This document shows positions 33,489-40,031 of a DNA stretch of 40,031 nucleotides, in pieces. This DNA comes from Chara braunii (taxonomy: Eukaryota; Streptophyta; Charophyceae; Charales; Characeae), in contig BFEA01000201.1 of NCBI GenBank assembly GCA_003427395.1, forward strand, positions 946,892-986,922. The letters are read 5' to 3'. Position numbers and translations under genes: made by a program. Position 1 is the stretch's first letter; each line of letters opens with the position of its first letter. The notes below the pieces were generated by a model, which saw only the letters and a list, made by a program, of their open reading frames with translations, searched no databases and was not told the DNA's origin.

Positions 33489-33610
33489 ACCTCTCAGTTC
33501 CCTGACTCCATAACTCTTCATGGGCTATGTAACACCCGCGGACGCGTCCACCTCTCAGTTCCCTGACTCCATAACTCTTCATGGGCTATGTAACACCCGC
33601 GGACGCGTCC
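33489..33610. other. exact 61-bp tandem duplication, probably an assembly artefact
   Basis: 33489-33549 and 33550-33610 are identical 61-mers. The length equals that of the N-joined duplication at 25237. The second copy continues into a perfect 18-bp palindrome CCGCGGACGCGTCCGCGG (33597-33614), which the first copy cuts short. Each copy contains TGTAACACCC, a common start of plant LTRs. Confidence 0.75.
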
Positions 33611-34045
33611 GCGGGGGTCGAGCTCGGAGGGCGGACGCATACACGGCCTACCGGTTCCGCGCCGCGGACGCGATTTTACCAGATTTTTCTTGAATTAAAT
33701 AATAGGCAAAAAAAACAAAAACAAATATGGGGCTGTAGGGAGTTTTAATCCCTACAACCCAATATTTTGTTTATTTAAATCCGACTTCGTTTATGATTTT
33801 TAAAAAATCAAAAACTAAATTTGATTTAAAAAAAATAAAATAAAAAAATAAAAAGAAAAGCAGGAATTTTTTTTTTTCATCTTTTATAATGAGACACATG
33901 GTCCCTGAGTTTACCTGTATTTTTTTTAGAAATGAATATGTGTATTTTGTAGGGGTATGAGCTGTTTTAAAAAAAATGCAAATTTCCAATAAAAATAAAA
34001 TAAAATGCAGAGGCAAAAATTGAAAATAACTAAAAAAAGGGGTTG
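33611..34045. other. AT-rich spacer with an 18-bp-arm hairpin
   Basis: An imperfect hairpin has arms 33724-33741 and 33749-33766 (core GGGCTGTAGGGA / TCCCTACAACCC). The rest is A/T homopolymer-rich. It could be the body of an LTR starting at TGTAACACCC 33589, but no partner was found. Confidence 0.45.
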
Positions 34046-34158
<113 letters not shown>

Positions 34159-34161
34159 TTT

Positions 34162-34231
34162 GCTCATCCTCTTGATGGAAGTTGCACGAGGCCGCGACTG
34201 GTCTCGCGCAACTTCCATCGAAAGGATGAGC
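34162..34231. repeat. 30-bp-arm inverted repeat (module M, 5' copy)
   Basis: Arms 34162-34191 and 34202-34231 match at 26 of 30 positions, with a ~10-base loop. The core GGAAGTTGC(A/G)C(G)AGGCCGCG and the following TATTCAGTACTACAG recur at 35183-35234, on the other side of the COA3-like gene. Confidence 0.9.
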
Positions 34232-34394
34232 AAAATCGACTTATTCAGTACTACAGTGTGAGTATTCCCTCGTGCTTTTCCATTTCTTGTTGTGAGTATG
34301 CTAATGGAGTTTGTCCGTCGTGTCGGCGCGCTGTCGTGAGGGCCAGTTCCACGGTGCCAGCAGCACGTCAGCCGGCAGCCAGCAATCTGAGTCC

Positions 34395-34620
34395 ACGTCA
34401 TCAGCGAAGCAGGAGTTTGCATACCTGTCATTGATCAGGCAGCAGTTCGCGTGCAGGTCATCAATCAAGTCAAACAGGAGTTCGTGTACACGTTATCAAT
34501 CGAGGGTATCAGCAGCCAGCAGTTTAGATATCTAGAGTACACGTCAACACTCAATCCGCAGTACACGTCATCACTCAATCAGGAGTCCACGCCAGCACTC
34601 AATCAGGAGTCCACGTCATC
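34395..34620 (+). repeat. ~27-30-bp degenerate tandem repeat upstream of the COA3-like gene
   Basis: Repeated variants of CA(G)GAGTCCACGTCATCACTCAAT fill this stretch. The last units (34560-34620) are the most regular. It probably forms part of the 5' UTR or promoter of the downstream gene. Confidence 0.75.
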
Positions 34621-34706
34621 CTCTCTTCCTCGACCACCTGTCGCCCCGCTCGTGCGCTTAATCATCTTCTTTCCATTTGATCTCGTGGTGGAAAGGAAAG
34701 GAGGAG

Positions 34707-34895
34707 ATGGCTTCCCCTCTAGCCATCAGGGTTGTGCCTAGGTGGAAGAATTGGCTTGTTGCGGGCAGCCTCTCGGCGTTTGCCGGTGCAGTGTACCTGT
34801 ACACAATGAAAGTTGTTGCAAGCGATGACATAGACCGCACTGTTGCTCAAGTGGAGAGAGAGAAAGCCATGGAGGCAAAGTCGCAGAAGAGTTGA
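34707..34895 (+). CDS. COA3-like small mitochondrial inner-membrane protein
   Basis: A 62-codon single-exon gene with ATG at 34707 (GGAGATGG context, first ATG after the upstream repeat) and stop TGA at 34893. It has a short basic N-terminus (RVVPRWKN), one transmembrane helix at about residues 16-34 ending YLYTM, then an acidic step SDDID and a charged helical tail rich in E and K. This layout matches the COA3/CCDC56 family, which acts in the inner mitochondrial membrane to support early cytochrome c oxidase (Cox1) assembly and is usually 60-110 residues long. Assignment is by architecture and the YxYTM-x(4-6)-DD signature. Another small single-pass protein is possible. Confidence 0.65.
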   Translation: MASPLAIRVVPRWKNWLVAGSLSAFAGAVYLYTMKVVASDDIDRTVAQVEREKAMEAKSQKS

Positions 34896-35136
34896 TAACT
34901 CTAAGTAGTTGGATATGAAGATGAAGGCTGAGGGGGGGGGCTGTGTGAGTAGGAGGGAGGGAGAGGGAGGGAGAGGGAGGGAGAGGGAGGGAGAAGGAGA
35001 GAGGATTTGTGTGTTTGCAGTCACACAGTGTATATGAGACCTCGCTGCTGGATTTGTTGTGTACATTGTAGTTGTTGTGACAGTCTATTTTGAAACTTTT
35101 AATCCTTGTTGGATGCCAAAGAAATGTGAATGCATT

Positions 35137-35142
<6 letters not shown>
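34896..35142 (+). other. 3' UTR of the COA3-like gene with a G4-prone tract
   Basis: 34951-35002 is a (GGGAGGGAGA)n purine tract on the coding strand, preceded by a ten-G run near 34932. It satisfies the four-G-run rule for a quadruplex several times over. No AATAAA was seen; the region ends exactly at the A35 run. Confidence 0.6.

Positions 35143-35177
<35 letters not shown>
35143..35177 (+). repeat. A35 run after the COA3-like gene
   Basis: Thirty-five consecutive A residues, 248 bp past the stop codon on the coding strand. It could be the fossil poly(A) tail of a retroposed mRNA or simply a homopolymer. Confidence 0.9.
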
Positions 35178-35180
<3 letters not shown>

Positions 35181-35182
35181 TG

Positions 35183-35234
35183 ACGGAAGTTGCGCAAGGC
35201 CGCGGCTGGAACGTCGACATATTCAGTACTACAG
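35183..35234. repeat. module M, 3' copy
   Basis: GGAAGTTGCGCAAGGCCGCG followed by GCTGGAACGTCGACATATTCAGTACTACAG-type sequence matches the module at 34177-34258. Only one arm of the inverted repeat is present here. Confidence 0.85.
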
Positions 35235-35285
<51 letters not shown>

Positions 35286-35350
35286 TGTGAGTGTGTGTGT
35301 GTGCGCGCACGCGGTTGGTGGTGGGGGGGTGGGGCGACCCCGCCCCCACT

Positions 35351-35412
<62 letters not shown>

Positions 35413-35467
35413 CCAATCAATCAATCAAAAAAAGAAAAAAAGCAAAATCGAATAAATAAATAAACAA

Positions 35468-35523
<56 letters not shown>

Positions 35524-35650
35524 ATCAAGCGTGGGGCGACCCCTCCCCCACCGGTCAATCAATCAATCAATCAAACAATCAACGAAAAAAAAAAACGACG
35601 AAATCAATCAATCAATCAATGAAAAAAAAAAAAAAAAAAAAAAAAAAACC
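35234..35650. repeat. double (TG)n / GC-hairpin / (AATC)n array
   Basis: (TG)n 35234-35303, hairpin 35321-35349 with core GGGGCGACCCC, and (AATC)n 35350-35428. A second (AATC)n (35471-35522), a second hairpin with the same core (35533-35543), more AATC units and an A run (about 35622-35648) follow. Confidence 0.95.
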
Positions 35651-36590
35651 GCATTTTTTTTTCCACTTTCTTTCCATTTCGCCCTCACCACCCCCAACCA
35701 AAAGTTCATCTTTCTCGTTTTTTTTTGTGTGGGGGGGGGACGGGGCCGGGGATGCGACGCCACGTGGCGCCATCAGAACTGAAAAAAAACCTTCCCTGCG
35801 GCCGCCACGTGGCCGCGAAGCCGCGCGTCCGCGCGAATGCATCCTCGGGCTTCGCGGCCTGGTCGCGGCTGCAGACTTGGCCCCTCCGCCAAGGGGGATT
35901 CATAGTTCCTGAGTTCCTGCAGAGCTCCCACAATCGGTGGGTTGACTCCCCACGGAGTCTTACTGCGGTCCTACGGGTTGCAATCCTGCTTGCCGCCTTC
36001 CTCTCTGAACAGGATTAGACTTAGATTAAGAAAGACAGAAGACGGGGTTTCAGACTCTCGAGATACAGGAGAGGGACAAACTCAACTCCCAAGGAGAGGG
36101 CCTCGAAATCTTCATGTGCCTGAAGGCCCCGCAATGATGGTAAAAAATGCACAGCAACTCGGTTAATTTAAGTCAAACTGCCAGTTGTCGACTCTCCGGC
36201 GCCTTTTTAACTCACAACAATATCTCCTCTACAGACCTGCCTGTTCCTCCAAACTCACAAGATCCCATTTTTTGCCAAGGAGCACTATGCTTGACAACTC
36301 GCTCGAAACAACGGGCGCGACAACTGTATGCACAGCGCAAGCTCAACAACGGACCTAGTACAGGTTGCTGCAAATGCGCATCCACATCGTGCTCACAGCA
36401 GTAGTGGCAACTTCCATTGAGCCGCAATACTCAATCAACAGCCCGTTACAGAAAGTTCCGCAAACAACCATATCCCATACATATGTGTCTCGCCCCCTTT
36501 TTAGCTCATGTCTTAGCTCTCTTCTCTCCTTGATAGGGTCGGCAATCTCAATAACAATCGGTACTCAATAGACGAGATCGTTCGTTCGAA
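35651..36590. other. unannotated sequence, GC-rich then mixed
   Basis: Apart from the hairpin, no feature was recognised. Frames below 100 codons are open on both strands in the GC-rich part. Confidence 0.35.
35811..35859. repeat. 12-bp-arm GC hairpin
   Basis: Perfect arms GGCCGCGAAGCC (35811-35822) and GGCTTCGCGGCC (35848-35859) flank a 25-base loop. It lies in a block rich in CCACGTGG and CGCG. Confidence 0.9.
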
Positions 36591-37250
36591 ATGCCCCCAA
36601 CTCACTCTAGGACGCCCCGCCCACCGATCCTTCAGCAACACCATGATCCAGTCACAATTGGTCAGTATAGCAGTTGGGTAGACCCAGCAGGCTTTCAAAA
36701 AGTGAGCAGGACTGAAAGATCAGCACGGCTGTGTAAAAGTTCAACAACAGGAAACCACGTGCTTGAGGAGAACAAGGAGTGCGACCATGAGCCATGCTCC
36801 GCTACTTATAAGATATGCAGAATGATAGTGGCTTGGAGCTCTCTCTCCTATCCCGACACCCAGCGCCCGGACCACCATCACTCAATCCATTACAAGCCTA
36901 CAAGTAGACAGCGCCTTCTGCTGACATCTACCGCATCAATTGGAGTGCATGAAGGTCCCGATCTTGTAGACCACCGCCAAGACCAGGTAAGTGTTTCGCA
37001 TCATCTTTCTGTGCGACATTTAATTCCCGCCCGGTTGCTCGCTGCCTCCCTCCCAACACTCAATAAACATGAAACTTCTACTAGATCAAAGAGAGATATG
37101 CCTCCATATCGTAGCTGCGACTTCAACTTCACCTCGACCAGGCAAGTGGGGGAGACCACCCGTCCAGCTGTTGCTCCGCTCAATCGCTGCCAGCTACGAG
37201 TGGCACTCCCCTCTGTGATTCAGAAAGGTACTAAGCCTTCGACCAGGTAA
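36591..37250 (+). CDS. uncharacterised 219-codon open reading frame
   Basis: ATG at 36591 and a stop at 37248-37250. A frame of this length is modestly unlikely by chance at this base composition, and the opposite strand is broken. The translation is rich in Ser, Arg, His, Pro and Thr, with no membrane segment, signal peptide or recognisable domain. A small Cys/His group (CDHEPC near residue 63-68) is too sparse for a zinc finger. Splice-like CAG-GTAAGT (about 36984-36992) and CAG-GTAAAG (about 37243-37251) occur, so parts may be exon/intron rather than one exon. It could be a real lineage-specific gene, a retroelement relic or chance. Confidence 0.22.
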   Translation: MPPTHSRTPRPPILQQHHDPVTIGQYSSWVDPAGFQKVSRTERSARLCKSSTTGNHVLEENKECDHEPCSATYKICRMIVAWSSLSYPDTQRPDHHHSIHYKPTSRQRLLLTSTASIGVHEGPDLVDHRQDQVSVSHHLSVRHLIPARLLAASLPTLNKHETSTRSKRDMPPYRSCDFNFTSTRQVGETTRPAVAPLNRCQLRVALPSVIQKGTKPSTR

Positions 37251-38445
37251 AGTCTTCCCCTCCCAATTCTCCTCTCCTCAATCTTCATCCCTTGTGTCCC
37301 CGTTCTTCAGTGCGCCCACGATGGTCTATCCTTTCCATCAATAGGCTAAGCAAAAACCCGGGAGGACCTTCCGCTAGAGCGAGAAGCTATATACTGTTGT
37401 CTAAACATACGTGCAGATAGATAGAGAGAGGCTACTCCAGTCGATACGATAGACAGTCGGAGTGAATCTTCTGCTAGAGTCCGAGCAGGTTCATCCCCCT
37501 CTTTACGGCCTTTCCCCACACGCTACTTTGCTGGATGGGATGAGCAACATCGGAAATGAATCTTCCGCCAAAAGGTGGACATATACATCAACTTTCTTTT
37601 CTCGTTGTCGTTTTTTACCAAGCATAGCGCAACCTCTAATCATTTCAGCACATCAACTAACCTCTAACTCTCAAACATGGCCCTACCATTGAATTCGTCT
37701 AGTTCCAAACCTTGGTATAAAGCTTTTATTCGTCGAAATCGGTCAAGGAACGACCGTTTTCGACACTCTTCTCTCTCCTTCTCCTTAGCTCTCCCCTCCA
37801 TCTCCACGCACTCATCTTTTCTACTAACTTTCCTTCTACCGACGTTCTACTGTTTTTTACTATGGAATCGGTGTCGCCAGGGCCAAACCCCCCCGGTTCA
37901 AGTCCTCCCGTGCCCAAATCCGCCCATTAACGAGTGAGAAAAGTCTTTTCCTTCCTCTTCGTTTTCATTTCCTCCATAGCTCTGTGCAGCCAGTTTTCTT
38001 TCTAACTTTCTACCTACTAACCTTCTACTAATTCCGGTTTCATAATCATATTCGCCCACTCCTAAAACCCCTATCTAGCATCTTCCCAAACCCAAATCTG
38101 TTAACAAACGAGTGATCTATAAGTCACTCCTCACCTCCTTCCTCATCTCCGTTCCCGAACCCTCCTGGCGCCTGCCCTCGTCTAGGTTCATTCACCGCTT
38201 TATCACTTACCTCTCCCCGTCGTTCTGCTGCCTGTCTCGCCCGCTGCTGTTAACACGGCGCCCTGGTGGTCGCAATGACCTGCTCTTACTGCCAGTCACT
38301 CCGCGTTCGCTGCCTCATCTCCCGGTCGTCCGCTCGCCCTTCCGACCAATGTTGCTTTCTCCAACATCGTTCAACTGTACAGCGTCCGTTTCCCACGGTG
38401 ACTGGTCAGCGGTCCAACAACGACCAGTTATCTTAGACGAGTTCA
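37251..38445. other. pyrimidine-rich unannotated sequence
   Basis: It is CT-rich with recurring (G)AATCTTC(C/T)GC(C/T)-like phrases (37368, 37466, 37558). Open frames on the plus strand reflect composition. No domain was recognised. Confidence 0.35.
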
Positions 38446-38932
38446 GAGGCGACCGACGACTAGGTGGCTCGAACGTCCATCACCCGTATGCCCAAGTTCG
38501 GACGGACGAGCTGCACTGTCGTGCCGCAGCAGCCTCTTTCGTGGCACCACTGACCCAGTGCGCCTACTGGGCCTACCACGCCTATGGCCAGCTCTTTTCG
38601 GGTCCCGAACCCACAACTACTTCGGCCTATTTCACCCTCCCGCGGGCCCCGCAGTGGCCTTGGTAGTGATAGCAGATATCCAAATGAGAGAGGCGACCGG
38701 CGACTAGGTGGCTCGACGTCTATTGCCCATATACCCAAGTCCCGACTAACGAGCTACACGGTCGCGCCGCAGCAGCCTTTGTCGTGGCACCACTGGCTCA
38801 GTGCGCCTACTGGGCCTACCGTGCCTGTAACCAGCTCTTTTCGGGTCCCGAACCTACGACTACTTGGGCCTATTTCACCCTCCCGCGGTCCCTGCACTGG
38901 CCTTGGTAGTGATAGAAGATATCCAAATGAGA
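38446..38932. repeat. 244-bp tandem repeat, two units
   Basis: Units 38446-38689 and 38690-38932 both begin GAGGCGACCG(A/G)CGACTAGGTGG and end GATATCCAAATGAGA. Identity is high (roughly 85 % by eye). Both strands stay open across the array, giving repeated peptides on each. Confidence 0.95.
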
Positions 38933-39225
38933 ACTTTGAAGACCGAAGTGGAGGAGGTCCCACAAGTAAGCGGCCGCTACAGCGGCCTTCCCACATTGGC
39001 CTGAACTGCTCCTCCAAGGCATTGCTCCAGAGCCCGGAGTGTAAGCCTAAACGGGCCTTGGTGCAGATCTTGGTGGTAGTGGCAAATACTCAAATGAGAG
39101 CTTTGAAAAGCCGGCGTGGGAGAGGGTTCCGCAGGTGAGCAGCCGCTGCAGCGGCCTCCCCACAGTGCCCCGGACCGCTCTTCCCTCTCTCGAGTCCCTG
39201 CGAGCATGCACATACTCAAATCTCC
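38933..39225. repeat. diverged continuation of the tandem array
   Basis: Two further related blocks start (A/G)CTTTGAA (38933 and 39099) and share GGTTCC(G)CA(A/G)GT(A/G)AGC and CCGCT(A/G)CAGCGGCC. The end phrase (A)TACTCAAATGAGA (39086) echoes the 244-bp units, so they are probably older members of the same array. Confidence 0.7.
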
Positions 39226-40031
39226 CACGACCTATTCGCGGCTGGTGGGCAGTACACTTGCAAAAGGGCCCACACCACCCGCGTTTCTTCCCCCTCGTGG
39301 ACTAATCCACCCATCGGCTCGCATGCACGTTAGACTCCCGGGTCCTTATTTCAAATCGGGCCGAATAGAGGAATTTTCACTGTCGCCCCGAACACGCAGG
39401 AATCCAAACGGGCTGCTAAAAAAAAGGTACGTACTCAAGGTCCTCGACTTTCGTGGCGGCCACAAAATCTGACGTCGCGTCAAGTCAAAGGGACGTCGGA
39501 GCATGAAAATTATAATAATACAACAATAAAATAATAAAATATTAAGGACCTTCCAATCGTTAAAGTATGATGAACGAGGGAAGAGAAACCACTAACACCA
39601 TTCCGATGCCACTGACGACAAAACCAAGGGGGATAGCCCTGCCAGGCCCTCAAACCCTTCGTCCCCCCGCGCTACTCTGATAACTCCACGTCATCGCCAC
39701 TCGATCTGAATCCCTGAATCTCTTTGATGAAAGTCTGACACTGTAACCAAGGCTGGGTCTGGTTTTGACGGGCATCTAAATAAGCGGATACTGCGCGATG
39801 CGTAGATCTACCGAAATATTTTCAAAGTCACATTGTTGTCGATGTCATCCTCCCCTCGTACGCACACGTTACAAGCAAGCGTACCAATCAAAAGACAAAA
39901 TCGTTTTAATCCTGGTTTAATCAGAAAATAAAAACTTGGCCGGCAACTATGTCGGCTCCACAATCATCAACAAGAAAAGAAATCACACGCGCCTTAAGTC
40001 TGAACGCCCACATACCCCATACTCTAGTCAT
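39226..40031. other. window end, nothing recognised
   Basis: Mixed to AT-rich sequence with no repeat partner, RNA gene or domain on either strand. Confidence 0.4.

Noticed and set aside
35059-35459. Frames over the TG/AATC arrays near 35 kb
   Set aside because: Microsatellite and homopolymer translations (KKKK, CVCV, INQS); not genes.
37895-37915. T-arm-like GGTTCAAGTCC
   Set aside because: The flanking C-runs do not pair and there is no cloverleaf.
38112-38666. 184-codon plus-strand frame
   Set aside because: GC-rich composition and tandem repeats keep frames open on both strands; no protein features.

Overview
This is a repeat-dense nuclear window from a eukaryote. The evidence is abundant long microsatellites, decayed LTR retrotransposons, AT-rich spacer, and only two clearly intact protein genes. 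The cytosolic-type GAPDH, the plant-like Ty3/gypsy pol and the overall texture fit a streptophyte (for example a charophyte alga with a large genome) better than an animal or fungus. That placement is an inference, not a proof. No bacterial operons, rRNA, convincing tRNA or CRISPR array was seen.

Layout: 1-160 is a (TG)n / GC-hairpin / (AATC)n composite. 160-3660 is AT-rich spacer with one ~500-bp foldback element (1420-1920). 3950-6430 and 11850-14650 are two diverged, same-strand copies of one long interspersed repeat; the second copy carries a 430-bp microsatellite cassette that the first lacks. Between them lie minus-strand protein-like fragments (6695-7745), small tandem duplications (7762-8127), a GGGTA-rich tract and an 11-bp x 10 minisatellite (10710-10819). 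A second, inverted copy of the foldback element (14935-15430) abuts a decayed Ty3/gypsy element. Its gag, protease, RT, RNase H and integrase remnants are readable in order from 15435 to 20987, followed by a downstream ORF of unknown function whose ATG overlaps the pol stop (ATGA). A fragment of that ORF recurs at 29950-30125.

The gene-bearing part is 27700-35180. GAPDH is on the minus strand (29014 down to 28045), with its middle lost in a 645-base N gap. A 62-codon COA3-like mitochondrial membrane protein gene is on the plus strand (34707-34895). It is followed by a purine/G4-prone 3' UTR and a 35-A run, and is bracketed by two copies of a short conserved module. The region 35230-35650 is another composite microsatellite array. 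36591-37250 is an unidentified 219-codon ORF, and 38446-39220 is a tandem array of ~244-bp units.

The two genes are unrelated housekeeping functions (glycolysis and cytochrome c oxidase assembly) and show no sign of joint regulation. Several local oddities are best explained as assembly artefacts: a Tn5/Nextera mosaic-end sequence at 19652-19670 inside a duplication, and two separate exact 61-bp duplications. The most interesting biological signals are the recurring (TG)n-GC hairpin-(AATC)n cassette with an apparent empty site, the ATGA-coupled 3' ORF of the gypsy element, and two long perfect palindromes upstream of GAPDH.
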